From: Jacaranda mimosifolia
Taxonomy: Eukaryota > Streptophyta > Magnoliopsida > Lamiales > Bignoniaceae
Reading direction: 5' to 3'
Length of the DNA stretch: 64,000 bases
Assembly: GCA_018894105.1 (NCBI GenBank)
Contig: CM032129.1
Span: 26,429,468 to 26,493,467 of the forward strand
The notes under the pieces are model-generated. The model saw only the letters and a list, made by a program, of their open reading frames with translations, searched no databases and was not told the DNA's origin. A program made the position numbers and the translations under genes. Positions 12,201 through 24,936 of this stretch are shown piece after piece; position 1 is the first letter of the stretch; every line of letters begins with the position of its first letter.

Positions 12201-13550
12201 TAGGAAGAATAATGTAAAAGAAAATTGTTGTGACAAATTTAAGGAAAGCACTCGACTTAGCAGGGGACTATTTGACCTTTTATTTCCTGCAGGTAAATGC
12301 CGGTGACCGTTACATATTATCTCCAGCAAAGTATTTAAGGAATAGTTACAAGTTTCGCCAAGTAGAGCTTCGTAGTTTCACTCAGCTGACATAAATTTCA
12401 AGCAACAGGTAACTCAAGATGCTGAATTAGATCCCTTCTTAGCCCCATCAAAATATACTGAAGCATTGAAGACCAATTCAAAAATTTAGTCAATCTCATG
12501 ACCTTATTATGTAGAAAAATCCCATTCAACTCAAGAACGCTTTACTAACTTGAGCAAAAGTAAGTAGTAGTAAATAATTGAACTACATCAAAAATCAGAA
12601 ATCACACAAGTTGCTCAACATAGAAGCTTCACATAAGACTAGACATTAGTATTTAGTTTGAACTATTAACATATGAAGTCAGCTAAAAAATGCTAAATCA
12701 AGTTACAATAGCAAGAAAAATCTGATTTAATTGTACTCACTTTCTCTGGATCCCCAGTCTCTACTAACTCCTGCACCTGTTGGCCCACTGACGACTTTGT
12801 TCAACTGTTGTATAGAACAGTAAAAAGGTAATTAAAAAGTGCCTGAGCTGCAATATCTTCATTCAATGGGTCCTATATCAAACTAAAATATGACAGCAGA
12901 ATCATCTAAAAACGTAGAAACGGGGAAAAGAATAAGAAAGATGCAATTTAAGGACATACCATGCAGCTAACAAACAACGTTGCCACCAATATACTACCAT
13001 TTCAGTGAATTATAATAATAAAATTAAATAGACTTCAGCAGGAAACTCCATGAATGAGAGATCGCATTAGGAACCAAAATATATTTACAGAAGTACTTTT
13101 TTTGTGTAAAGAAGGTAAATGGACAGGAAAATGAAAACGGTAAGTTTATCCTCAGACAAACTGCAACCTACCCATCTAAAGATAGGTACAGTTTAACATT
13201 TTTTATGTTCTTTTGTCCATTTCACTCATTGGACCTCAAAAGCTAACCAGAGACAAAAACTAAATAATGCTTATCACAGGGAAGCTGAATGTCTCATGTG
13301 TGAAACATAGTCCTCTACGAAGAGACGAAAAAAATAGATACCATTGAGGCAATAGAAAACTAGCTAATTTACTTTAGTATTTATTTAGATTTTGAAAAAC
13401 GGGCAGCTAATTTATGTACTCATTTGTAGAGATGTATTTAAGATTGAAATTTAACACCAAGAACAAGGCATGTGCATTTTGTTGTATCAGAATAAGATAG
13501 ATATTTGACCCCTACCAACAAGACAGACACCCCCACACACTAAGAGATAT

Positions 13551-13615
<65 letters not shown>

Positions 13616-14712
13616 GGGAAGGACAAGGCAAGAATTAGAATGTTGAAGACCATCCTTGCATTTAAAATTGAAAATCTATCTCCACTTAATGAAACTGAGG
13701 GAAAATTTTCAGCACGTGCGAAGCCTCACCTTTAAAAATGTGCTCGAAAGATCATCAATTTCAGATAGAGATCCCAACAAATCTCCCTGCAGAAAGAAAG
13801 AGTCAAGACAAATCTGAACTACACATCATATTTAAAAAATTCACCATATGGGCACATCAGGGGCAACACAAAGTTGATAAACTCCTACACAGCTCCACCC
13901 AGTCACTCCCAAAATATAATGATAATTCTTAATCTCTTATGTAGCAAGCACATACAACACCAAGGCAGCCAGGATGTGTGAAATTCTGCGCATGCAGATG
14001 TCATCAGAGATTTAGAGAAGAACATAGTGACGATCATACGACAATTCAAGCACACACTTCACGCGTTACTAGTTATGTATTTAGAGAGACCTCATAATCA
14101 ACTTTATCCCAAGACACCGTGAAATTCAACTTCAGTTTATGAACGGACCATCCATAGCAACAAAGTGAAACTAGAAAACTGACATCCAAAATTTGAATTA
14201 AATAAAGATTAGCACATCAGGAAAACCCCTCAATATATATCCTTCAAATGATGAACCTACCCTCGTTTCCCTTTGCTACAGAACTCATCAAAGGCTAACA
14301 GAAGAAACCAACAAATCTCAAGAGAACAAACAATGGTTGCAGAGGCAAATTGAACAGAAATAGAACTGTTGAAGATATAAAACACAGGGACCCAGAAGAC
14401 AGTTTTCATAATACCAGAGATAGGTGAATAACTTTCCAACAAATAGTGGCTTTTAAACCATATATGAAGTATTTGGCACAAAATAGTGTACAGCTCAACC
14501 ACAACCATACCAATGTTAAACACGAAGTTGAAGTTTGCAATTAAGCCATGGAAACGTCATAGTTATGCCAAATAAAAAAAACCTGAAAGGCAGGGACTGA
14601 ACTCCAGAGAAGCAGCTGTGAAACACCTGATATTTCAAAAAAAAAAAAAAAAAATAGCTTGACAGTAGAGGCGCGATTGGATGGCACTTCTTCTCAAGGA
14701 AATGGTTTTCGT

Positions 14713-14743
<31 letters not shown>

Positions 14744-17232
14744 ATAAAACTAGTTTTATTGGCATTTTCCCAATAAAATATCTTAAAGACACTCTGAGAA
14801 AAGTGATAAAAGCAGGCCAAAATGTTGGGAAAGCGAACCTTCTTTCATTTCATCCACAATAGGAAATATTGTAGATAGAATGAAAGGACCATCTCAGAGA
14901 GAAACCAACAATAGGTTAAGCTCCCAGTAAAAGTGAGCAGGCCCAGTTCACGAGGTACCCTTTGAGACCCATTCACCCATGTTTCGCTTCCCAAATCCAT
15001 GGGCACTGGCACTACCACTGCAGCAGCCGCTGGCTGTGGAATTGATGTGCCTATAGATGGCATGGTAAGCCGGACAGTGACATCATAACAGGAACACCAC
15101 TCTCCATTCAGCAGTTCCAAACTATGACACGGTTGGGTGTAGATTGCAGAGACCCAGTGGAACAGCTGCAATCTTAAAAGTTTTTGCAGTGGGCAGCTGC
15201 AGTTTGGAAGCAGCGTGACATATGATAAAGATGGTGGTGATGGATATTCATCTTTGTATGCCGAATTGAAGAGAAAAGATGCCAATATGGTGATGTTGCT
15301 GAAGCCAAGTGGCAAAACCGCTGACATTGCAGGAAGTGTGTGTCGAGATGCTGACAATCAGTGAAGAAGGCAATGAAGAGTAAAAGGGAAAAAGGAAAAA
15401 GGAAAATATGGAAGGCGGGGAAAAGAAAATGAGCAGAAAAATCATGAATTTGTTATTTATTTTGTTTTTAATAGTTTGCTTGCTTAATTATGAATTTGTG
15501 TGTGTATATATATATAAATATACATATATATATATATATGCATATGCAGTAAAATGAATGTGTGTATGCATATACATATATAAATATGCAGAAAATTATA
15601 CATACATAAATAAATATATATGTAATATGTCCATATATGTAGATATACATACTACATATATAATATACATGCAAATACACGCATATATGCAAATGTAGAG
15701 TGTGACCAAAATTGACAAGTGTCATAGAACTTTTTGAGAAATATAAACAAGTTTCAAGAAAAATTCTCCAAAATTAACTACCCACTAAACACAATCTCGA
15801 AAAAAGAAGGAAAAAAATAACATGTCACATCACTCATCATCGATTCATCATTATGTTTTTCCTCCGATAAACAACATATCCAAACACATATCCCACTCTC
15901 ACTTCTCGTGTCTCTAAACTCACTTCTCCTGGAGGCAAGAATTATTTCAACCATGCAGAAAGCAAGCTATAGAAGCTATGCCCGCACATTAAAACAAGAA
16001 AGCGATTCTATTAATATTTAATATGCAGAAAGACATCAATCATAAGGCTGGCAGGGACATAAAGAAGATTAGATGGTGCTGAAATTATAATAACGTGTAG
16101 CTGGACACCAAGTTTTTTGTTAACGCAAAACAACATCGACCAATCAAACAAACAAATGAAATATCCTCTTAACTAGCAAATAACACACAATACTGGACGC
16201 TGAATGGGCTCCACTATACACGAAGAAAACTTGTGGACATGAACACACGACTTCCCACATATTGAAAGGGTAGAAAACACATGCATTGAAATAAATAACA
16301 TGCATGCATTGCGCAAACCCTTCCCCACAAAGAGAGAGAAGGGTTAATGGGAACAAATAAAAAGGAAAACCACAGAATTTTAAAAGCTTATACACCAACC
16401 TCTTCCTTCTCCAACTGAAATTCTTCTTCCTCAAACCCAACTGGAGCAAGATCATCAGCATCATCTTCTAATCCCCCAAGTTCAACTTCCTCCACCGCAT
16501 CGCTACCAAAGAATTCATATTGTGAAGCATCAAATATGGCATTCCCTGCTCCACCAAACAAAATAAATTAAAAGCCATGAACTCTCGGATTATTAGACAA
16601 ACCCTCCAAGTCATGCTACACAAATTCTTCACATGCGCATACATGCCACAAAGAACCCTTTACCAAGTTAATGAGATGTTATTTTCAATAATGATGGAAT
16701 CACAGCTTAAATTTTCCATACTCAAGTAGCAATGAAAGTCAACTCACAAGTTGGGTCTAGTTCCAAAACAAATCACATACCAAATGCCATTCATTACAAA
16801 AAATAGATTTCTTCCAATCAAACAGCAACAGTTCAATCTGCTTTAAAAGGAACGTATAACAGTAACCTTAATCCACAATTAGTATCTAAAAAACAATTGA
16901 TTATTCATTAAATATGAAAAACACAACAAAGCAAAATCCCAATTGTTGTATTTCAATTTCCTTAATACAATAAATCAACTCGAGTATTAGCAAGACTTTC
17001 TTGATAGTCCACAGTCTAAGATTACAAGACAACAAGGGAAATTGAAGTCAATAAGTTGACGCATGGTAAGTGAACAGATCTGTGTACAGCCAAATTCGAA
17101 GCTCAAAGGAATAAAATTCTAGTAATCTACAGAAGAACGTTATAGCAAACCTGTTGAATTTGCACCAAATGGTCTAAGATCCTGAAGCTGGGTAGAATCT
17201 TGAATACTGTCCCCACCTCCATATCCATCCAT
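9282..17232 (-). CDS. PAT1: Protein PAT1 homologue, mRNA decapping activator (5 coding exons)
   Basis: PAT1 proteins bridge the Lsm1-7 ring and the decapping machinery in cytoplasmic P-bodies and promote 5'-to-3' mRNA decay. Coding exons on the - strand: 17232-17151, 16545-16400, 13786-13730, 12804-12741 and 11386-9282. Every junction is GT-AG and the frame closes, giving 2454 bp and 817 residues, normal for the plant family. The N-terminus has the acidic block AIFDASQYEFFGSDAVEEVE (about residues 30-50) and EEEEFQLEKEE, then GSLSEIDDLSSTF, LNKVVSGPTGAG and DADFMNWFDQ. A long P/Q/S/H-rich disordered stretch runs to about residue 390. The conserved helical region begins at SGWPRFKSKYMTADEIENIL (about 395). 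The C-terminal Pat domain continues through DVDDIDRFLQFNQLQD and LLPGELIRVVCMVIFRNLRF to the end. I chose the start at 17232 because it is the first ATG in frame after an AAACCCTAG-type leader. Introns are 605, 2613, 925 and 1354 bp. A second copy is predicted right of the window. Confidence 0.93.
13553..13611. repeat. Compound (TG)n(AG)n microsatellite in PAT1 intron 3
   Basis: An uninterrupted GT tract at 13553-13584 is followed directly by an AG tract to about 13610. It lies inside the third intron of PAT1, 119 bp from the exon that ends at 13730. It is likely to vary in length between individuals. It is not coding. Confidence 0.9.
14718..14744. repeat. AT microsatellite in PAT1 intron 2
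   Basis: A run of alternating a/t in the 2.6 kb intron 2, 75 bp after a 16-base poly(A) tract at 14637-14655. A second long AT/ACAT-rich tract lies at 15500-15680 in the same intron. Frames across these tracts are low-complexity artefacts. Confidence 0.8.
14930..15363 (+). other. Coding-like segment inside PAT1 intron 2, unassigned (possible captured gene fragment)
   Basis: The segment is clearly less AT-rich than the rest of the intron. A + strand frame ends QLQFGSSVTYDKDGGDGYSS, LYAELKRKDANMVMLLKPSG and KTADIAGSVCRDADNQ, stopping at 15361-15363. Upstream in the same frame, KSMGTGTTTAAAAGCGIDV is readable, but stops interrupt it. The - strand also has a long frame (14845-15357) with YDVTVRLTMPS and MDLGSETWVNGSQRVPREL. 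I recognise neither. All PAT1 exons are accounted for elsewhere, so this is either a degraded gene fragment brought in by a transposon or a relic. No terminal repeats were identified. Confidence 0.3.
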
Positions 17233-17520
17233 TTCAAAAATTTTGCTCTGATAAGCAAAACCCAGATAACCTTTTAGTCCAAAACTACCACCAAGCAAAA
17301 AATTTCCTCTCAAATAGCTCTAAAACCCCGTAGAAATTCTTTTAACCTCAATAACTGGGAAAAATGAGTAAAATAATAAGACCCTTGACGCCAAAATAAA
17401 TAAGCCAAACTGTCAAAGTTAAATCAAAGAGATGGGAGAGCGCCCAAAACTAATTATTGTCCTACAACTTTCTAGGGTTTCTGAAGAACGAAGATATGTA
17501 CAGCAACATGAATATCCCAC
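17233..17520 (-). promoter_or_regulatory. PAT1 5' leader region with probable leader intron
   Basis: On the - strand the 5' side contains cttcagaaaccctagaaag (about 17471-17490), the aaaccctag motif common in plant 5' UTRs. Just upstream of the ATG is a polypyrimidine-type acceptor (gggttttgcttatcag, ending near 17246). This suggests a non-coding first exon and a short leader intron; the transcription start is not determinable from sequence alone. Confidence 0.4.
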
Positions 17521-20500
17521 AATCATCAGGGAAGGGTGGAGAAAAAATACAATTCCGTACAATATCTTATGGGTTCCTTAATCTTTAAGGAGGATAACGA
17601 TTATCTTCCGCATCCCTAATGAGAAGAAAAATAGATGAGTGGAGCTGAGGAAGACATAGTAGGGCAGCGCCTGTGTGTATAATATATATATATATATGTA
17701 CACAATATATGTTATATATACACACACAGATGTATATTGTTTATATAGAAGAGATTGATTGATTGGTATAACTAGGGTGGGGCTGGGGAGCAATGGCCTT
17801 TTATGGGTTACAGAAATAAAAGTAAAAAGTTGGAACGGAATTTTTTGCAAAATTGGAAAATAGTAATGCTCTTATGTAATTTTTGTTTTTGCCTTTGAGG
17901 ACATCATTTATCAGTAATACCTAAAAGGGGTCCAGTGTGTAGTAGCAAAGGTCAAGGGTCCCATAATATTGCTATAAATATCAAAATATGACGTTATTGT
18001 GAGTTAAAAAAAATATCATCCTTCTACGGCTACTACAGGGTGAGGTTGTATCTAGGTTGTACTTTTTTTTTTCCCCCCATATTCATTATTTGAATTAGAA
18101 AGTGTTAACTGTTGAGCCATATCTAATTTTCTTCCTTTTCTCAATTTTGTAAGTTTGAAAATGGTATTTTTATGGAAGACCATGTTCAAATTGGGTATTG
18201 TTATTTACACTCACAAGTTTGTTATTGGCATTTCATTTAATTTTTAATCTATAGGAATTAGTTATTATATCTTTTTTTAAGATATTATTTAATTTAAATT
18301 ACTGGACAATTATGTCCTTAGTGTATTATTCTTTATCCTATTAAATATAATCCTAATCCACTCATAGCCTTGATTCGTTCCATTTCAAACTTAATAAAGC
18401 ACATAAAAATTAATAGATTATCCCATTTTAATTCAACCATCTTATTGAATACATGTCTATGAACTTTAATAGAAAAAACGATAGTATCACTATAAAATAA
18501 TATATTTTCACACCCCAAATGTGTCTTATTTTACTTTATAAAGACTGTATTGTAAAGTTATTTCAATCAAAAAAGTGAAATAAATGAAGAAAAAAGTATT
18601 GCATCATATTATTTAGACTTGACAAAAAATTAGCAATATCGCGGGTACTCAAAAAAATACAAATAATATGCTTCATTTTCTCCACTCAATAAAATATAGG
18701 TAATTTTACCAACCGCCTAATTATCTGTCATTTTTGGTCGAACCTATGGGTACCCACGGGTAACCCGTAAACAATCATATATATATATATTAAATTTTTC
18801 TCTAATTCTCACAAATAATTTAGAGGATATAACGCATTTTTCTATGATAACAATAATGTTTAAGTGGAATTGAAATTTTGAGTTCAATTTTTTTTATATA
18901 TATAATGGGATTTAAATTTGAACTTAGAAATATAATATAACTTAAAATCAATAGATGTTTAAACATTTAAGTTGTACTTTTCAAACTAAAATACTTGAAA
19001 TACTTTAAGTATTTATTTGATGTAATATTTAAAATTTGTAGCCTCTTTTATTAGTTTTATTTAAGTAATATTTACCTATGGATAAATTTACTCAACCCGT
19101 CATTACTCATTCTAGGGTTGCCCAAGTTCATTGTTATTTCATATTAAGTTGGACAAGTTGAGTTGAAATGTTTTCATGAGTAATAAAGTTGAAAGTGATA
19201 ATTATTAATTAAAGGGTATATTTGTCTTGCAAAATTAATATAAACAGATTTGAAAAGTAAGTGGATATTTTGGTCAATAACCTAACACAAAAATTTAGAA
19301 TAAAATGTGAATAATAAATTTTGGAGTGCAAATAACAGTACCCGTTCAAATTTATTGTCAACTATCAAAAGCTTTAGTTTACAAAATATTCTTTCGGCAG
19401 TACGTATGGTGGGGATTTTGTTTTTATAAAATGCACACAATAAATAAAAGAAAAAAATTATAAGTTATTTTGAAACCCTCTATTCCTTTTATATGGATGA
19501 GAATTTGTATTATCAATGCACAATCTTGAGAGTTTATTCTTTATAAATAGAACATTTATTTGCTAAAATTATATCCCATGTTAGAAGTATAGTAATAATA
19601 TTATTTTCATTATTTTCACTTGTCAAATCAACTTGTCAATGCATCAATTCAAGTAATTGTTCAATTTTATTAGATTAATGATAATTTTATAATTAATTGG
19701 TGTTAAAAAAGGCAAGTAGAGATAGCTTGCATCAAAAGATATGCTTGAGGACAACATTCATTACTTAGAAAAAGGATTAATATATAATCCAACCTTAAGA
19801 GTACCTCGAGTTACACTCTTTATTGGATCATTAGAATTCTGCTTAGTCTGAGAGCTAAAAAATTTTTCAATACGATAGTACCCCACTTTTCAAGTGACAT
19901 CCAGATAAAGTGGAGTGTAGCTCAACCATTGAGGCTGCCAGGTTAAATGAAAATTTAATTTTTAAATAATCGTAAACATGTAAATGTTCTATTAAATATT
20001 TTAAAAAGATTATATAAAATTTCCTTCTAATTCGACATCTTTTTCCTACCTTTATGCTATTAAGTACAAAGTAACACACAAATGAAAATGAATGGATGGA
20101 GTTTCTTCATTTTCATGTATGTAAAATGTTGTTTTTCATGAGGTATTTGTATAATATTAGCTCGAAATGAAATATTTTTGTAAAATAAATATTTTATCAG
20201 TCCAATTGCATTGTGCATTTACGTATCATATAAAATGTGACTAATATTTCATCATTTCATAATGAAATGTTCTTTCCATATGCATTGGCTAATAATATCA
20301 TGTTTCACAAAATAATAATTTTTTTTTATAGATGCTCAACCACACTTTTAGTTATTTGCAACACAACTAATGCACCATTATTTTAAGATTACATTTGTAA
20401 AAATATTTTACAATATAAATTTCTTAGTAATTTAAACATGAAAATTCATATTTCGGACATTCAACTCACTTTACTAATATATACTCCAGGACGTGTGCTG

Positions 20501-21230
20501 CCCGCCCGTGTTCAATTGTAGAATATAGAATTTACACCTTAAATTTTACTATATCATCAAAAATTTATTTTGTTTCTAAAATAAAATTTATTTGGCATAT
20601 ATATTTTGTAAATTTTACCATTAATTTTGTATAGATTAAACAAAGACGTATAACATTGAGAATGGTATTGAAAATTCTTGTATATTATAGATAATTTTCA
20701 TATAAATTTCCAAAAGTATTAAATTTGTCATTTTATTTATTTCTCTTATAATTAGGGATATCAATTAGGCAGATTCGGGATAGATAGCACCACTCCTGCC
20801 CCTACCTTCAATTTCTGTAACTGGTATCCTGGTGGGGGAATTTGTCTCCATAAATATCTGCAGGTATCTGTTAAGTTTTTTTCATATATATATATATATA
20901 AGCTTACATAAAAAAATAAAAAAAATCACTACATCATAAAATGTCTTAATAAAATAAACATTCATGCAGCATAATTTGAAACCCTAAGTTCTCAAATTAA
21001 AATTAAAACCTGGCAAGCCTTTATTTCTTGTTTTAATAGGATTCCTTACAAGTATTGTTTCTATCTACTATTATGAACAAAACCAAAAAATCACCCTTAC
21101 GTGCAACATAATAGAAGATCTCCTTTAAGATCAAATAGTTCAATTGAGTAAGTATGATTGTATGTTTGATAGCATCTACTGTACTAGGAATATCAATAAA
21201 CTCGATTATAACAATTGCTTATGATACCTT
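17521..21230. other. Gene-free AT-rich interval upstream of PAT1
   Basis: No gene recognised. It holds TA/CA microsatellites near 17680-17730, short motifs of the type gggtacccacgggtaacccg (18745-18770), and generic AT-rich sequence. The first few hundred bases may include the PAT1 promoter. A degenerate primer-binding-site-like string (reverse complement ggtatcataagc, about 21217-21228) lies at its right edge. Confidence 0.5.
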
Positions 21231-21234
21231 TCGT

Positions 21235-23358
21235 TAGTTTCTAAGTTGAAGTCAAGTGTAGCACTAGGATTCATAAATTGAACACAAAAATAGCTTAATT
21301 AACTAGGTTACACTCAAAACCAAGGATCTAATCATGCTTTAAATTCAAAATTGGATGAAGAATTACCTTGAATGCTCAAAATCCAAGGAAAGGAGGAAGA
21401 ACACTAAACACTTCAACACTTGAAAGCTATCTTCCAGTGGCGCAACAACAAGTCGGCAACAATTGCCTAACCAAATCACTTCGGAATTTGCTAAAATTTG
21501 GATACAAGCTCACCAACACCTCAGTGAAACTCTAGTAAAAAAATTTAGCGAAAATAAAAAATCGAAAGTCACTTTGGAAATGCCTTCAAACTGACTAGAC
21601 TGTAATGGATCTCCGAAAGCCAAGCAATTCAAGTGTCTTGCCTCTAATGTGATGATCTACACACCAATGGCAAATTCAAATCTCTCATAGATCAACTGGA
21701 AAATTGGAGGGAGAGAGGTGAAGAAAATGTGAAGCCTCAACACATGAGAGAATCATACAAAATTGGAGGGAAAAATGAAATCTAACAATTAGATCTAGAA
21801 GCACGCACATGGCTGGCCACTCTCTCCTATTTATAGGGAGTGAGGTGTGATGTAAGTTGGCATCACGCCACCCATGAGATTGGTGCCAACTTTCCTTGTA
21901 TGTTGCATGTGTGAAATTCTTAATTTCACTTGCATTTGAATTTCACTTGGAGTCTTCATTTCATCTCATGAAATGTCATCCAAATAAATTCTAATACACT
22001 CCAAATGAACTCTTTCATTTTGAATTTTCCTCCAAATGAATTCTTCACATTAATTAAATTATCCCTTAATTCAATTAATTAATCCCGAGTTAAATTTTTA
22101 AGTCAATTAGCTTAACTCCTTAAGCTAAAAGTGTCAACCTAACTCCTTAATTAACTTGAAACCAATGTGACCAAAAATTAGTCAACCATTTTCCTCCTTA
22201 AAATCAGTCAAGGTGGAATTTTCTAGCTCTTAGAAAATTCCCTTCATCAAGTAAGATTTCTAATTGGCTTTTGTGTGTGACCCATTAGGTTCTATCATTC
22301 ATTGGACGCGGGTTCACAACTCTTGTAATTTGAGAATATCAAAATATTCACATAAGTTTAAACTCCTTTAAACCAATGGCCTAATTCAATTAATCCCCAT
22401 TAATTGAAGAGTACCCAATCTCCATGGTTGACGTCCAACCTCAAGCCCATGAAGCCCAACTAATTGGCCAAAATGAATATGCTTTTGGAGAACCATTCTA
22501 GCTCTACACTTGCCTGCAAATACGGTCATTCCATCTCCTATCTCCTGAAAGAGGCCTAAGGTAAAATATGTGTCGGCTCCCCAATAGACTCGATAAATAT
22601 GTTTCTATTCCCAGTGTTCGATTTCGATTTATGACCTCAACTTTAAAAAATTCCTTTTTCCAAATTGTCATACTGCATTGCGCAAGGACTCCTTAGAATC
22701 AATCATTATAGAACACATAGGAGATGCGTTCGCCCTTCACAACGACAATGAGATAGATTCCATCTTGGGTCTCACAAACCTCCATATCTAAGTAGCTCAA
22801 CCCAAAAGACTCGCTAAGTGGTCAAGGAAGAGTCAAAGTATGAAGACCTAAACACAAGGTTACCATGGATCTTCAGGTCAAAGAACTAATTATATGCACT
22901 AACGTAAGATAGAGAACTTGTCACTACCGACTTGCCACTATGGTTATCTAGTGGATTCTTTGGGTGGGCCTTTAGTGAACTTGTGCTCTAACAAGTACAT
23001 ACTAACATGCACCCATGTCTAACATGGATTGCTCATGAAATGGAGCAATATCCAATTCTTGGATTTATGTATCGTTAGTGCAAGTCTATATGAATCTTAG
23101 ATGCCCTGTCTCATAAGATTCTACGACTTGAAAGATTTAAGATCACGATCGTGCAAGGCTTGTTTCATGATCACCACCCAATGCGTGACCAAGTTCCATA
23201 GTCTTGTATGATCTAAGGGCTTCAACCAAATGCCAATGAAGTAAAATAAGCATAAGATGAAGATGGTCATTTATAATAAATATAATTCAATCAAGATTAT
23301 ATTACAAGTGAAATAGTTTACATGCCAATCTAATTGGCTGCGGGATACTATTCCAACA
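21235..23358 (-). mobile_element. Probable Copia-type LTR (solo or truncated), left boundary approximate
   Basis: On the - strand it starts TGTTGGAATAGTATCCCGCA at 23358, the TG-start common in plant Copia LTRs. It carries a TATA box (ctataaatag) at 21827-21836 in the right orientation for U3-R. Just beyond the proposed end, ggtatcataagc resembles the Met-tRNA primer site TGGTATCAGAGC at 10 of 12 positions. No gag or pol follows and no second LTR is present. The five bases after 23358 (ctagg) recur at several places to the left (for example near 21184 and 21304), so the exact left end and target duplication stay open. Confidence 0.45.
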
Positions 23359-23491
23359 CTAGGGTCTATTTCTTAATTCAAGGTTCCTCTTACTAACTAG
23401 AAACAAAGAATTAGTAGATCTGCTGCAACCGAAACGGGAAAGGGCGAGGGTTATGAACTTATAATGTAATGATCGAGTCGATTTCATGATT

Positions 23492-24389
23492 GAAAAAATT
23501 AATTTTTTCGTCCTATAAGTTTACTTGATTTTCAATTGTCTTATAATGTACGTAATTAAAAATTTAGTCCTATAAGTATAAAAAAATTTGACACATTTAG
23601 TCCGGTTGTCGCAGGAATTGCAAAAATTGGCTAAAAATGTTGACGTGGCATGCCATATTTTGTTGAATTTGGGGATTTTTGCTTAGGTGGCAACATTCCA
23701 GTTGATGTGGCATTTTTTTATCTTTTTGGAAATTTTTTTTGCTAACATGGATATATACACACATATATTTATATAAATGTGTATTTTACACACATTTATA
23801 CATATATGCACATATATATTTATACAAATAAATATTTTTATAAATACATAATATTTATTATGCACACACATATATACACACACATATATATTATATACAT
23901 ATGTACAAATATATATACATACATTCTAATACCTCTCTCCCCCTCCCCCACCGCCGACCACCTACCCCAGCCCCTTACTGCGGTTGATCCCTCCCACCAG
24001 CACCTGGCCGGCCATTGGCTAGCTGGCCAAATTTGGCCAGGTGACTGCCATGGCCAGCCGGCCATAGGGTGGGGGTGGGAAGAATTTTTTTTTCTTTCTT
24101 TTTTTAATATTTTAGTTTATTTATTTGTTGTTATATATATATATTTATTTATTTATTTAAATTATTAATTAATTTTCTTGGCCAACACGACAATAGAAAA
24201 CACATAAGCAAAATCCTAAATTTTAAAACCTTCCACTGTGCCACGTCACTTTTTCGGTCAATTTTTGTAATTTCGATGACAATCGGACTAAATGTGCTAA
24301 TTTTTTTATACTTATTGGACTAACTTTTTAATTGTGTAAAATATAAGACAGAATTAAAAATCGGGTAAACTTTTATGAATAATTTTTCC
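23492..24389. mobile_element. Non-autonomous Mutator-like element (long TIRs, 10-bp target duplication)
   Basis: About 150-160 bp at each end are inverted repeats: left 23492-23651 and right 24238-24389. Both contain tttagtcc(t/a)ataagtat and cacatttagtccg followed by a tgacgtggca motif. The flanks are tttcatgatt (23482-23491) and tttcataatt (24390-24399), 9 of 10 matching, the 9-10 bp duplication expected of MULEs. The core holds AT/CA microsatellites and a GC-rich patch (23940-24075) with repeated ggcc motifs. There is no transposase. Confidence 0.75.
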
Positions 24390-24936
24390 TTTCATAATTA
24401 AAGTTTATTCCAGACCGGACCAGATCGGAATAGGGTTTTATATGTATGTGTGTAAGTGTGTGAGTGTGTGTGTATTCTCAAGTGGTCATTCGAGCTATTA
24501 AAAATCAAGCAATCACTATAATAAAATTGATATTTAGTCGCACTAATTTGGTGACATTTTGTAATTTAGTGGCGCAAAAAATATTATGATGATAGTCGTA
24601 AAAGAATGCTACTATAATATAATATTTAGTGTCATATGAGTATTAAATGCCAAATAAAAAGTGGCATTTTATTGAAAAAATTGAGGTACATGTACTTCAA
24701 AGACATTTAATTAGTGCCACTAAATCTTTTAAGAAAAGTGCCATTAATATGTAGTTATGGTGTTCATTTGAGAAAATAACATAAAATATTTAGTGGCACT
24801 AACTTGGTACGTAGTATTTTCTAGTATAATAACGCGCAAAAGTAATATTGTGATTGTCGTAAAAAAGTATCACTTTAATAAAATATTTAGTGGTATTTGA
24901 TTAAAAATGCCAACAAAAACATATTTTGAATGCATT

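Noticed and set aside
11694..12203. Overlapping ~100-codon frames in PAT1 intron 4
   Set aside because: Intron sequence; neither frame shows domain-like motifs, and the splice junctions of PAT1 exclude them.
15468..15725. Tyr/Ile-rich 85-codon frame
   Set aside because: Translation of AT/ACAT microsatellite DNA in PAT1 intron 2.
21300..23363. Target duplication cctag/ctagg for the Copia-type LTR
   Set aside because: The pentamer occurs several times to the left (about 21184, 21264 and 21304) and the LTR end it would imply does not finish in CA, so it cannot fix the boundary.
23683..24168. Frames of 66-129 codons on both strands
   Set aside because: Microsatellite and GC-patch sequence inside a MULE; no protein-like pattern.
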